The position numbers were made by a program, and so were the translations under genes. From an uncultured Bacteroidota bacterium (GTDB lineage: Bacteria; Bacteroidota; Bacteroidia; Flavobacteriales; Flavobacteriaceae), in assembly GCA_902520835.1 (NCBI GenBank), contig CABYPD010000009.1, forward strand, positions 1 to 51,746: a stretch of DNA of 51,746 nucleotides, read 5' to 3'. Position 1 is the stretch's first letter. Each line of letters begins with the position of its first letter. The notes beneath the pieces were generated by a model that saw only the letters and a list, made by a program, of their open reading frames with translations, made no database searches and was not told the DNA's origin. Shown one piece after another: positions 7,996 through 16,440 of the stretch.

Positions 7996-9177
7996 TTAGT
8001 TAGTTAAAGCGCTTATTCCAGGAAGTATTTTGCCCTCCAAGCTTTCTAGCATAGCCCCTCCGCCTGTTGACACATAGCTTACTTTATCTTGAAGCCCAAA
8101 CTTTTTTACCGCAGCAACAGAGTCTCCGCCTCCTACTAATGAGAAGGCTCCATTAGCTGTGCTTTCGGCTACTAAATTACCTAGCTCTTTTGTCCCTTTT
8201 GAAAAATTGGAAAACTCAAAAACACCAACAGGCCCATTCCATAGTATTGTCTTTGAATCTAAAACAACTTTTCTAAAAGCTTCTATTGAGTTTTTACCAG
8301 CGTCCATGCCTTCATAGTCATCTGGAATATTATGTATATCAAAGTTTTTTGTCTCTGCATCATTGCTAAACTCTTTGGCGCAAACCACATCAGATGGAAG
8401 ATGAATTTTAACATTCTTTTCTTTTGCTCCAGCTAAAATTTCAAGTGCAGTAGATATCATTTCGTCTTCACATATAGATGACCCAATCTTTCCTCCAAGC
8501 GCTTTAATAAAAGTAAACGACATGCCTCCTCCAATTATAATGTGATCAACAACATCTATAATATTATTAATGATTGGAATTTTTGAAGAAATCTTTGCTC
8601 CTCCCAAAATAGCCAAAACAGGTTTTTCTCCACTTTGCATAACTTTTTCTATTGATTTCACCTCTTTTTCTAAAAGGCTTCCAAAAAATTTATTATCAAA
8701 ATACTGCGCAATAATAGTTGTTGAAGCGTGTGCTCTGTGAGCTGTTCCAAAAGCATCATTAACATAACAGTCAGCTAGTGTTGAAAGTTTTTTTGCAAAA
8801 CCTACATCACCGTCTGTTTCCTCTTTATGAAACCTTAAATTTTCCAAAAGAAGTATTTCACCACTTAATAAATTATTTGCTTTATTTATTGCATCATCAC
8901 CAATAACATCTTTAGATAAAATCACTTTTGTGTTCAAAACTCTTTCAACTTCAGAATGAATTTTAGACATAGAAAGGTTATTGTCAAAGCCCTTAGGTCG
9001 TCCTAAGTGACTCATAAGTATACAAGATCCGCCGTCTGAAATAATTTTATCTATGGTCGTTTTTGCAGCAAGAATTCTACTATTATCTGTAACATTTTCT
9101 TTCTCAATTGGAACATTAAAGTCTACCCTAACAATTGCTTTTTTATTATTAAAATCAAATTTATTTATCGTTTTCAT
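7996..9177 (-). CDS. pgk: Phosphoglycerate kinase
   Basis: A 393-residue glycolytic kinase that transfers phosphate between 1,3-bisphosphoglycerate and ADP in the cytoplasm. Family motifs are VRVDFNVP near residue 16, SHLGRPKG, LLENLRFHKEE, GGAKISSK, LWNGPVGVFE and the C-terminal GGGDSVAAV and STGGGAMLE. The frame is open to 9264, but ATG 9177 gives the conserved start MKTINKFDFNNKKAIVRVDF and lies 8 bases after a -7 element. It is divergent from holB and upstream of the DUF4837 lipoprotein gene. Confidence 0.96.
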   Translation of the reverse strand: MKTINKFDFNNKKAIVRVDFNVPIEKENVTDNSRILAAKTTIDKIISDGGSCILMSHLGRPKGFDNNLSMSKIHSEVERVLNTKVILSKDVIGDDAINKANNLLSGEILLLENLRFHKEETDGDVGFAKKLSTLADCYVNDAFGTAHRAHASTTIIAQYFDNKFFGSLLEKEVKSIEKVMQSGEKPVLAILGGAKISSKIPIINNIIDVVDHIIIGGGMSFTFIKALGGKIGSSICEDEMISTALEILAGAKEKNVKIHLPSDVVCAKEFSNDAETKNFDIHNIPDDYEGMDAGKNSIEAFRKVVLDSKTILWNGPVGVFEFSNFSKGTKELGNLVAESTANGAFSLVGGGDSVAAVKKFGLQDKVSYVSTGGGAMLESLEGKILPGISALTN

Positions 9178-9185
9178 AATCTGTT

Positions 9186-9193
9186 CAAAGATA
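9186..9193 (-). promoter_or_regulatory. -7 promoter element for pgk
   Basis: On the minus strand this reads TATCTTTG, a perfect TAnnTTTG match, 8 bases before the pgk ATG at 9177. No clear -33 element is visible. Confidence 0.5.
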
Positions 9194-9237
9194 TGTGAAT
9201 TATAAAAATTAAGGTTTATTTTTAATAAATTTAAGAT

Positions 9238-10245
9238 TTGGAAAAAACACAGTCTGCAAGTCAAGAATTAAACAACATTGCGAAAAGCAAAAGAATTCCT
9301 AATGCCATATTGCTTTATGGAAACGGTAAAAACAAACTAAAGTCTGCTCTGGATTTTTGTAAAACAGTATTGATTCTTGATGAACAGGGTGAAAAAAAAT
9401 CAAGACTAGAAAAAATGTGCGGATCATTTACTCACCCTGACCTTCATTTTATATTTCCAATTCCTTCATCTTCAAAGCCGCAAGAAAGCGTTTGTGATTA
9501 CTATTATAATCAATGGAGAGAGGCTCTGTCTGAATTTGGAGACAACATTACAATGGGTCAGTGGAAAGAAAAACTGGAGTGTGGAAACAAACAGCTTTTT
9601 ATTGGAGTTAGTGCAGTTGAACCATTGCCCAGGAAGCTTTCAATCTCTGCGTTTGAAAAAAAACATAAACTTGTTTTGTTCTGGTCTGCTGAAAGACTAA
9701 ACTCTGAAGCAACAAATAAAATTTTGAAGCTTGTTGAAGAGCCTGGCGAAGAAACTTCATTTGTTTTTATAACAGAAAAAAAAACAGACCTTTTGCCAAC
9801 ATTGGTTTCTAGATGTCAAACTATAGGTTTTGAAGGTTTAAAAGAGCATGATAGTGTCTCTGTTGAACTAGAGTTGATGTTTAGTGAGTTGTTAAGAAAT
9901 GCTTTTCAAATCAGAAAAGATATTTCTTATGGATCAAAAATTATTGAGTGGTCAAAAAACGCTGCGAAACTTGATCGCGAAAGCCAGAAAGATTTTTTTA
10001 TATATTCTACTGAAATAATTCGACAAGCCTTCTTAAAAAACATGCAAGCTGAAAATCTTATTTCATTTAATCCAAAAACAGAATTTAATTTTTCTTCTTT
10101 TTCAAAATTTGTAACACAAAATAATGTTGAAGAACTTACTAACGAATTTGAAAAAGCTTTTTATCACACTTTGCGAAACGGAAACTCAACAATGATTATG
10201 ACTAATCTTGCTTTAAAGCTCACAAAAGCCATTCACAAACACTAA
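9238..10245 (+). CDS. holB: DNA polymerase III delta' subunit
   Basis: The 335-residue protein is a clamp-loader AAA+ subunit, which helps load the sliding clamp during replication. It shows a degenerate P-loop (LLYGNGKNKL, about residues 25-34), the delta'-like segment HPDLHFIFP, the sensor helix region SEATNKILKLVEEP, and the SRC motif (LVSRCQTI) of clamp loaders. The start is a TTG; an in-frame TAA lies only three bases upstream (9232-9234), so no longer start is possible. It is divergent from pgk. Confidence 0.87.
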   Translation: MEKTQSASQELNNIAKSKRIPNAILLYGNGKNKLKSALDFCKTVLILDEQGEKKSRLEKMCGSFTHPDLHFIFPIPSSSKPQESVCDYYYNQWREALSEFGDNITMGQWKEKLECGNKQLFIGVSAVEPLPRKLSISAFEKKHKLVLFWSAERLNSEATNKILKLVEEPGEETSFVFITEKKTDLLPTLVSRCQTIGFEGLKEHDSVSVELELMFSELLRNAFQIRKDISYGSKIIEWSKNAAKLDRESQKDFFIYSTEIIRQAFLKNMQAENLISFNPKTEFNFSSFSKFVTQNNVEELTNEFEKAFYHTLRNGNSTMIMTNLALKLTKAIHKH

Positions 10246-10263
10246 TTGTTGTAAACACAACAA
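10246..10263 (+). other. Inverted repeat directly after holB
   Basis: TTGTTGT (10246-10252), AAAC loop, ACAACAA (10257-10263) form a perfect 7-bp stem starting on the base after the holB stop codon. There is no long U tract, so it is at best a weak terminator. A second palindrome, TAATTG-A-CAATTA, lies at 10298-10310 in the same gap. Confidence 0.35.
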
Positions 10264-10363
10264 GTTTGTTATAAAAACAACAGTCATATTTAACGCGTAA
10301 TTGACAATTATTAAAATCTAGTAGTTATTCTCATCAACTCAAGCAAAAAGACCTTACAGCTTA

Positions 10364-11215
10364 TTAATTTGATTTTTGAAAGACAAAATAGTGAGAGCTT
10401 GCATTATTCGTGAACAAATAAGATATTGTTGAAAGCAAACCAATCAAAAACCCTTTAAAAAAACCTAGCGGATTTTTTTTATATTTCTCAGACAATATTG
10501 AGACATAAAAAGCATCCAGAAACATAGGAGCTGATTTTAACAATTCAAAACCAGCATTCTTTGCAGCTAAAACTATTGCTCTTTTATTAAAATGATATCT
10601 ATGTCTAGGAGTATCGTAACCTGCCCAGTATTTTTGATAATATTTGGCATCTAAAGAATCATGGTTAGGAACTGCTAAGATTAGAAACCCATCGTCACTT
10701 AGTAAGGCATAAAACTTTTTAAGTGCTTTATTGAAGTCTAACAAGTGCTCTAAAGAATGCCAACAAGATATCAAATGAAAGCCCGAGCTGATTGTATCAA
10801 AGTTTTTGAATACTTTAATTTTTTTTTTTAAACACTCATTGTAGGCACTCGAGTTGTTTTCGATGCCGCTTGAATCATATCCTTTAAATTGCATTACAGA
10901 AACTAAATCACCAACACCACAACCAAAATCTAAAAACCGTTTAGAAGAGCCCATATATTTAGCAATCAAATTGAACTTTCTTTTAAGCATAAATTTTGAA
11001 GCAGCAGAATACACTAAAGAAAAAAAAGAAGATCCTTTATTGTGTGACAAATAATCACTTGAATTATAGTAATTAAAAATATCTTTATCAGAAACTTGGG
11101 GGGTGGTTTTTAGTAACCCTTTTTTTATCTCCTTTACAACAAATTCTTCGTTTGAGACTAAATAATCTCTAGTTGAAATTTCTTTTGTTTCACGTGGAAC
11201 CTTAATATCGCTCAT
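10364..11215 (-). CDS. Class I SAM-dependent methyltransferase
   Basis: The 283-residue protein has the SAM-binding motif I FLDFGCGVGDLV (about residues 93-104), a motif-II acidic region (GIENNSSAY) and a segment SCWHSLEHLLDF typical of the Methyltransf_23 group, followed by ILAVPNHDS. A hydrophobic stretch near the C-terminus (about 250-270) may associate with the membrane. The substrate is unknown. It follows mnmG with only 2 bases between the stop of one and the start of the other region, so it is likely in the ybeY-mnmG operon. Codons 5-10 of the gene encode a parS-like site (11186-11201). Confidence 0.82.
   Translation of the reverse strand: MSDIKVPRETKEISTRDYLVSNEEFVVKEIKKGLLKTTPQVSDKDIFNYYNSSDYLSHNKGSSFFSLVYSAASKFMLKRKFNLIAKYMGSSKRFLDFGCGVGDLVSVMQFKGYDSSGIENNSSAYNECLKKKIKVFKNFDTISSGFHLISCWHSLEHLLDFNKALKKFYALLSDDGFLILAVPNHDSLDAKYYQKYWAGYDTPRHRYHFNKRAIVLAAKNAGFELLKSAPMFLDAFYVSILSEKYKKNPLGFFKGFLIGLLSTISYLFTNNASSHYFVFQKSN
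11186..11201. promoter_or_regulatory. parS-like ParB-binding site (15 of 16 match)
   Basis: The plus strand reads TGTTTCACGTGGAACC. Its reverse complement differs from the widely conserved chromosomal parS sequence TGTTCCACGTGAAACA only at the first base. It sits inside the 5' end of the methyltransferase gene, where it encodes VPRET. A second, exact site lies 1.9 kb away at 13096. Confidence 0.75.
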
Positions 11216-11217
11216 AA

Positions 11218-13089
11218 TTATCTACCCATAAAAACAAGCATTGCACTAATATCAGCTGGTGAAACACCGCTTATCCTGGAGGCTTGAGACAAAGTTCTGG
11301 GTTTGATATCTTCAAGCTTAGACTTGGCTTCAGTAGATAAAGATTTGAGCTTGCTATAATCAAAAGCCAAAGGTATTTTAACGGATTCTAAATTATTAAG
11401 TTTTTCTGCATGAGATTTTTCTTTATCAATATAACCAGAATACTTAATTTGTATTTCAGACTGCTCAATAATTTCCTCATCAATGGAATTCTCAATTATA
11501 AAGTCATTTAACGCTTTAATTTTTAAAACATCCTTTGAAACAATATTTGGTCTACAATACAATTTCTTTAATTTCATTGATTGTGAAATTGGCTTAGAGT
11601 TTTTGTTTTCTAATATTGGGTTCATTTCAGTTGGAAGAACGCTAAGCTTTGTAATAAAATCTATGAGTTTTTTTGTTTTAGAAAGTTTAGATTTGACAAA
11701 GTTATAACGGTCATTTGAGGCCAATCCAATGGAGTGAGATAATTCAGTTAGCCGTATATCTGCGTTGTCTTGTCTTAAAAGCATCCTAAACTCTGCTCTA
11801 GACGTAAACATTCTATACGGTTCTTCTGTTCCTTTAGTAATTAAATCGTCTATTAAAACACCAATATAAGCCTCGTTTCTTTTTAAAACAAACTCTGGTT
11901 TATTATTAATTTTTAGATGGGCATTTATTCCCGCCATTAAACCTTGTGCTGCGGCTTCTTCATAGCCAGTTGTTCCATTTATTTGTCCTGCAAAAAATAA
12001 ATTTTCAATAGGTTTTGTTTCAAGTGAGTGTTTTAATTGAGTGGGGGGAAAATAATCATATTCAATAGCATATCCAGGCCTAAAAAACTTAACGTCTTCA
12101 AATCCTGGTACAGATTTTAGAGCATTAAATTGTATGTCTTCAGGAAGCGAAGTTGAAAAACCATTAACATAAACTTCAACGGTACTCCAACCTTCAGGTT
12201 CAACAAAGACTTGGTGTCTTTCTTTGTCGGCAAACCTATTAATCTTATCTTCAACAGACGGGCAATACCTAGGTCCGACAGACTTAATTCGTCCATTAAA
12301 CATTGGAGACCTGTCAAAACCTTCTCTTAACAAATCATGAGTAACTGAATTAGTATAAGTTACAAAACAGCTTCTTTGTTTAGTTAATTTTGGTGAGGAA
12401 GGTAAATAGGAGAAGCGGCCAGGATTAATATCTCCAGGTTGCTCTTCCATTTTATTATAATTTAAAGTTCTGCCATCGACCCTTGGCGGAGTTCCAGTTT
12501 TCATTCTTCCTGACTTAAAGCCTAAGCTAACTAATTCTTCAGTAATACCTAAAGAGGGTTTTTCTCCTGCCCTGCCACCACCAAACTGTTTTTCTCCTAC
12601 GTGAATTAGACCATTCAAAAAAGTTCCATTAGTTAATATAACTGTCTTAGTATATATTTTAATTCCGAGTTGGGTAGTAACACCAACAACTGTTGTTCCA
12701 TCGACTATAAGGCCACTTACAGAATCTTGATAGAAATCTAGATTTTGAGTAGCCTCGAGCATTTCACGCCATTTGTGAGAAAACATCATTCGATCTGATT
12801 GAGCTCTAGGACTCCACATAGCTGGTCCTTTAGATTTATTAAGCATTTTAAACTGAATAGCGCTGTAATCAGTAACTAGCCCACTGTAGCCGCCTAAAGC
12901 ATCAATTTCTTTAATAATCTGCCCTTTGGCTATACCTCCCATGGCAGGATTACAAGACATTTGCGCAATATTCTGCAGGTTCATTGTTATAAGCAAAGTA
13001 GAGCTTCCCATATTTGCTGCTGCTGCTGCTGCTTCACTTCCGGCATGTCCTGCGCCAACTACTATAACATCGTATTCTTTTTGGAACAT
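11218..13089 (-). CDS. mnmG: tRNA uridine-5-carboxymethylaminomethyl modification enzyme MnmG (GidA)
   Basis: A 623-residue FAD protein that, with MnmE, modifies the wobble uridine of some tRNAs. It has the N-terminal dinucleotide-binding motif GAGHAG (12-17), the CNPAMGGIAKG segment with conserved cysteine, the GidA signature region around GTPPRVDGRT, and GYEEAAAQG near the FAD site. The C-terminal helical region ends in ASRISGVSPADISAML, which contacts MnmE and tRNA in known structures. It starts 2 bases after ybeY, so both lie in one operon. mnmG is often near the replication origin, which fits the flanking parS-like sites. Confidence 0.97.
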   Translation of the reverse strand: MFQKEYDVIVVGAGHAGSEAAAAAANMGSSTLLITMNLQNIAQMSCNPAMGGIAKGQIIKEIDALGGYSGLVTDYSAIQFKMLNKSKGPAMWSPRAQSDRMMFSHKWREMLEATQNLDFYQDSVSGLIVDGTTVVGVTTQLGIKIYTKTVILTNGTFLNGLIHVGEKQFGGGRAGEKPSLGITEELVSLGFKSGRMKTGTPPRVDGRTLNYNKMEEQPGDINPGRFSYLPSSPKLTKQRSCFVTYTNSVTHDLLREGFDRSPMFNGRIKSVGPRYCPSVEDKINRFADKERHQVFVEPEGWSTVEVYVNGFSTSLPEDIQFNALKSVPGFEDVKFFRPGYAIEYDYFPPTQLKHSLETKPIENLFFAGQINGTTGYEEAAAQGLMAGINAHLKINNKPEFVLKRNEAYIGVLIDDLITKGTEEPYRMFTSRAEFRMLLRQDNADIRLTELSHSIGLASNDRYNFVKSKLSKTKKLIDFITKLSVLPTEMNPILENKNSKPISQSMKLKKLYCRPNIVSKDVLKIKALNDFIIENSIDEEIIEQSEIQIKYSGYIDKEKSHAEKLNNLESVKIPLAFDYSKLKSLSTEAKSKLEDIKPRTLSQASRISGVSPADISAMLVFMGR

Positions 13090-13091
13090 AT

Positions 13092-13514
13092 TTATTGTTT
13101 CACGTGGAACAAACGTAACATTTTCTCTTCTTTATCCCTAATAGCTTTTATTTCATCATCATTGGAATCGTTGTAGCCCATAAAGTGAAGGAGGCCATGA
13201 ACCATAACTCTTCTCAATTCATCATCAAATTTAGTAGAAAACTTTTTAGAGTTTTCCCTTACCCTGTCAATAGATACCGCAATATTACCAGCGAGATTAT
13301 AACCATCAGAATCATCGAATGACAATACATCTGTACAATAATTGTGATTTAAAAACTTGACATTCAGGTTTTTAACATCTGCATCATTAAAAAAAGCATA
13401 AACAATATTGTTTAGCGAATAGCCTTCAGAAAGAGCAACTTTCGCTAACCAATTACAATATAATTGTTCGTTATCTAGCTTATAATCAGTGTTGTAAACA
13501 AATTCGACAGTCAT
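13092..13514 (-). CDS. ybeY: Endoribonuclease YbeY (rRNA maturation factor)
   Basis: A 140-residue YbeY-family metalloprotein, involved in 16S rRNA 3' maturation and ribosome quality control. The metal-binding motif is present as HGLLHFMGYND: two histidines are visible, but the third His of the usual HxxxHxxGxDH pattern is not in its usual place, as I recall for Bacteroidota members. I place the start at ATG 13514 (MTVEFVYN); an in-frame TTG at 13526 lies inside the -7 promoter element. The last codons (LFHVKQ) encode an exact parS-like site. Confidence 0.9.
   Translation of the reverse strand: MTVEFVYNTDYKLDNEQLYCNWLAKVALSEGYSLNNIVYAFFNDADVKNLNVKFLNHNYCTDVLSFDDSDGYNLAGNIAVSIDRVRENSKKFSTKFDDELRRVMVHGLLHFMGYNDSNDDEIKAIRDKEEKMLRLFHVKQ
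13096..13111. promoter_or_regulatory. parS-like ParB-binding site (exact 16-bp match)
   Basis: TGTTTCACGTGGAACA is the exact reverse complement of TGTTCCACGTGAAACA, the chromosomal parS consensus known from Bacillus and many phyla. It overlaps the last codons of ybeY and lies just upstream of mnmG. ParB bound at such sites recruits SMC and ParA for origin segregation. Confidence 0.85.
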
Positions 13515-13523
13515 AAAACTTGG

Positions 13524-13531
13524 CAAATATA
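13524..13531 (-). promoter_or_regulatory. -7 promoter element for ybeY-mnmG-methyltransferase
   Basis: On the minus strand this reads TATATTTG, a perfect TAnnTTTG match, ending 9 bases before ATG 13514. It rules out the upstream TTG as a start. Confidence 0.55.
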
Positions 13532-13566
13532 ATATTACAAGATTAAAGATAAAAAGAGAAAAATTA

Positions 13567-13574
13567 TATATTTG
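13567..13574 (+). promoter_or_regulatory. -7 promoter element for the alkB-like gene
   Basis: TATATTTG, a perfect TAnnTTTG match, ends only 4 bases before the ATG at 13579, which implies a leaderless or nearly leaderless transcript. Confidence 0.5.
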
Positions 13575-13578
13575 AAAA

Positions 13579-14622
13579 ATGAAGGATTTAAAGTATTTAT
13601 TTGCTTACACAATTCCTGTTTCTGCTTACCTTTCATTTACATCATATGGTATTGGAACATATACTGCAGTAATTTATGCTTTTATAATAATTCCATTTTT
13701 AGACTCGCTATTTGGACAAAGCAAAGAAAATCTTCAAGAAAACGAGGTTAAAGCAAAGAAAATTAATAAGGTTTTTGATATTATGTTATACGTTAACCTA
13801 CCTATTGTCTTTGGATTACTTTGGGTTGTTTTTAATAAGGTTCAAAGCATAGATTATTCAACTAGCGAAATGATAGGGCTTTCTCTGTCAACAGGAATTC
13901 TTTTATCCACAAACGGGATTAATGTGGCTCATGAACTTTGTCATAGAAATAAGTATTATGAAAAATTTATTGGGAAGGCATTATACATGCCATGTTTGTA
14001 TATGCATTTTTATATCGAGCACAACTTTGGACACCACATTAATGTAGCGACACCTGATGACGGTGCAACTGCTAAATATCGACAATCTGTATACTCGTTT
14101 TGGATAACATCAGTTACAAAACAATATGTTGATGCTTGGAAAAAACAAATTGAATTGTTGAAAATTAAGAAAACTAAATTCTTTTCAATTAAGAATGACA
14201 TGCTGTGGTATCATATCATACAGCCATTATATTTATTTTTTGTTTTATTATTGTTCTCTACAAAAGTTTTATTATTTGCTATAGCTGTTGGAATTATAGC
14301 TTTTTTGTTCTTAGAATGCATAAACTACATTGAACATTATGGTTTAAGAAGATTTAAAAATGAATCTGGGAGATATGAAAGAGTTCAAACATATCATTCG
14401 TGGAATTCGAACCATAATATTGGTAGAATAGTTTTATATGAACTTACTAGACACAGCGACCATCACTTTAAATCATCAAAAAAATATCAGCTTCTGAACT
14501 ACTATGAAGAAAGCCCGCAACTTCCATACGGATACCCTGCATCAATTCTATTAAGTCTTGTTCCGCCTTTATGGTTTTATATGATGGACCCTTTAGTTCC
14601 AGAAAAAATGAAAAAGGTTTAA
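13579..14622 (+). CDS. alkB: Alkane 1-monooxygenase (AlkB family)
   Basis: A 347-residue integral membrane di-iron hydroxylase. All four histidine-box regions of AlkB are present: HELCH (118-122), EHNFGHHINVATPDD (147-161), NYIEHYG (249-255) and RHSDHH (291-296). Several hydrophobic helices lie between them. AlkB enzymes oxidise terminal carbons of medium-chain alkanes to alcohols, with electrons from rubredoxin. No rubredoxin or rubredoxin reductase gene is visible in this window, so partners must be elsewhere. The substrate could be another alkyl chain rather than free alkane. Confidence 0.88.
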   Translation: MKDLKYLFAYTIPVSAYLSFTSYGIGTYTAVIYAFIIIPFLDSLFGQSKENLQENEVKAKKINKVFDIMLYVNLPIVFGLLWVVFNKVQSIDYSTSEMIGLSLSTGILLSTNGINVAHELCHRNKYYEKFIGKALYMPCLYMHFYIEHNFGHHINVATPDDGATAKYRQSVYSFWITSVTKQYVDAWKKQIELLKIKKTKFFSIKNDMLWYHIIQPLYLFFVLLLFSTKVLLFAIAVGIIAFLFLECINYIEHYGLRRFKNESGRYERVQTYHSWNSNHNIGRIVLYELTRHSDHHFKSSKKYQLLNYYEESPQLPYGYPASILLSLVPPLWFYMMDPLVPEKMKKV

Positions 14623-14650
14623 AAACATTCTCAATTTAAAATCAAGAGCT

Positions 14651-14658
14651 TACTTTTG
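14651..14658 (+). promoter_or_regulatory. -7 promoter element for gltX
   Basis: TACTTTTG, a perfect TAnnTTTG match, ends 9 bases before the gltX ATG at 14668. No clear TTTG -33 element is visible. Confidence 0.5.
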
Positions 14659-14667
14659 TAACTAGAG

Positions 14668-16155
14668 ATGCAAGAAAAAACTAGACTTCGTTTTGCTCCA
14701 AGTCCGACTGGGCCTCTTCATATTGGTGGTCTAAGAACAGCACTATTTAATTATTTAATTGCTAAAAAACTTGGTGGCAAACTAATCTTAAGAGTAGAGG
14801 ACACCGACCTTGGGCGAATAATTAAAGGAAGTCAAAAACATATTGAAGAGTCTTTGGAGTGGTCAGGAATAACATTAGATGAATCTCCTGCTAAAGGTGG
14901 AAGCTATGGTCCATACAACCAAGGTGAAAGAAAAAAAATCTATAAACAACATGTAGACAAGTTGATAGAAAAAGGTAATGCATATTATGCGTTTGACACA
15001 AAAGAAGAGTTAGATGCTCATAGAAAGAACCATGAGCTTAAAGGAAAAACATTTATATATAATTCGCACAACAGGCATAAACTTAAAAACTCTTTGACAT
15101 TGAGCGGAAAAGAACTTGAAGAAAAAATAAATGAAGGAGATTATGTAATAAGGTTTAAAACTGACGAAAACAGGGTCGTAGATTGTAAAGATTTAATAAG
15201 AGGTAAAGTTTCAATATCTACTAGAGAAATTGATGATAAAATTTTATTCAAAAGTGACGGAATGCCCACTTACCATTTAGCTAACGTTGTAGATGATCAC
15301 TTAATGAAAATTAGTCATGTAGTAAGAGGCGAAGAATGGCTCCCGTCTTTAGCTTTACATGTATTGCTATATGAAGCTTTTGAATGGGAGGCTCCTTTAT
15401 TTGCGCATCTTCCTTTAATTCTTAAACCAACTGGAAAAGGCAAGCTTTCAAAAAGGGATGGGGTAAAATTTGGCTTTCCTGTTTATCCTTTGAATTGGGA
15501 AGAAAGTGGAGTTGTTTATAAAGGGTTTAGGGAAGAAGGGTATTTGCCTGAAGCACTTAAGAATTACTTAGCTTTCTTAGGGTGGAGTAATGACAAGGAA
15601 AAAGAAGTTTATAAAATGGAAGATTTAATTAACGATTTTGATATAAAAAACATTAATAAGTCGGGGGCAAAATTTGATCCTGAAAAATTACTATGGCTAA
15701 ACTCACAACACATCCAGTTAATAAGCGATGAAGATTTAAGCAAAATCATTTCTGCTCAAATGGATGTTGATCTTAAAAAATCGATTTTTATAACTAAAAT
15801 GATTAAACCGCGTTTAGAAAAACTTTCTGGATTAAAAGACACATTCAATTTCCTTATAAACAAACCAAATTTTGATACCAAAACATTAGAAAAACTCCGA
15901 AACGGTGAAGTAAAAGAAAACCTGAATATTGCTGCTGACTTTTTTAGTGGATATACTGTCATAGATGCATCGAATTTAAAACAAAGTATGTTTAGTTTCC
16001 TGAAAGAAAAAAACATAAAACCTGGAAAAATTATGCCTGCAATCAGGATTGCGCTAGTTGGAAAACTTGAGGGTCCTGATTTGTTTGAATTGGCTTATTT
16101 TTTTGGAGCAAAAGAAGTAGTCAAAAGATTGAATAATCTGAGTAGTACCATTTAG
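14668..16155 (+). CDS. gltX: Glutamyl-tRNA synthetase
   Basis: A 495-residue class I aminoacyl-tRNA synthetase. It has the HIGH-type motif in PSPTGPLHIGG (11-21), RVEDTD (42-47) for glutamate recognition and the KMSKS-type motif KLSKRDG (259-265). The C-terminal helical anticodon-binding domain is complete, and the length is normal for the family. A separate glnS lies nearby (17381-19039), so this enzyme probably charges only tRNA-Glu. A small membrane-protein gene follows after 7 bases. Confidence 0.97.
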   Translation: MQEKTRLRFAPSPTGPLHIGGLRTALFNYLIAKKLGGKLILRVEDTDLGRIIKGSQKHIEESLEWSGITLDESPAKGGSYGPYNQGERKKIYKQHVDKLIEKGNAYYAFDTKEELDAHRKNHELKGKTFIYNSHNRHKLKNSLTLSGKELEEKINEGDYVIRFKTDENRVVDCKDLIRGKVSISTREIDDKILFKSDGMPTYHLANVVDDHLMKISHVVRGEEWLPSLALHVLLYEAFEWEAPLFAHLPLILKPTGKGKLSKRDGVKFGFPVYPLNWEESGVVYKGFREEGYLPEALKNYLAFLGWSNDKEKEVYKMEDLINDFDIKNINKSGAKFDPEKLLWLNSQHIQLISDEDLSKIISAQMDVDLKKSIFITKMIKPRLEKLSGLKDTFNFLINKPNFDTKTLEKLRNGEVKENLNIAADFFSGYTVIDASNLKQSMFSFLKEKNIKPGKIMPAIRIALVGKLEGPDLFELAYFFGAKEVVKRLNNLSSTI

Positions 16156-16162
16156 ACAGATA

Positions 16163-16333
16163 ATGAAGTTTAAGAAGGAGCATAGAGTTCCCTTATTTAT
16201 ATTGTTTATTCCATGTTATCTTGTTTGGCTTCATGAATATTTGAACAATAGAGGGGGTAATTGGTTTGATTTTGCGTACATGAACTTTTTACTTTTCATA
16301 TCGACTTGGGTCGTTTTTTTTAAGAAAGATTAA
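16163..16333 (+). CDS. Small two-helix membrane protein, function unknown
   Basis: An ATG 8 bases after the gltX stop opens a 56-residue frame ending at TAA 16331-16333. The product has a basic start (MKFKKEHR), a hydrophobic helix (about 9-22), a polar link with NNRGGNWFDF, and a second helix (about 39-53) ending in FFKKD. This helix-loop-helix pattern with flanking lysines looks like a real membrane protein. I do not recognise a family. Close spacing suggests co-transcription with gltX. Confidence 0.55.
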   Translation: MKFKKEHRVPLFILFIPCYLVWLHEYLNNRGGNWFDFAYMNFLLFISTWVVFFKKD

Positions 16334-16371
16334 TACAGGTTCCAACAACTATTAAAAACTTAATATTAGAC

Positions 16372-16383
16372 ACAATTAATTGT
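16372..16383. other. 12-bp perfect palindrome upstream of the SPFH gene
   Basis: ACAATTAATTGT lies 57 bases before the ATG at 16441. It could be a repressor site, but such AT-rich palindromes also arise by chance. No exact TAnnTTTG element is visible in this gap. Confidence 0.25.
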
Positions 16384-16440
16384 CATATTTTTTTGTTAAT
16401 TTATTAGTAATTAAAAAACTTAAAACACTTTAACTTATTT

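Noticed and set aside
11483-13176. Several plus-strand frames inside mnmG and ybeY
   Set aside because: All are opposite strongly conserved genes, and none has family features.
13515-13526. Upstream TTG start for ybeY
   Set aside because: It overlaps the -7 element at 13524-13531; ATG 13514 gives a normal YbeY start.
13913-13921. TTATCCACA, a perfect DnaA box
   Set aside because: A single copy inside the alkB coding sequence, with no cluster around it; it is expected by chance.
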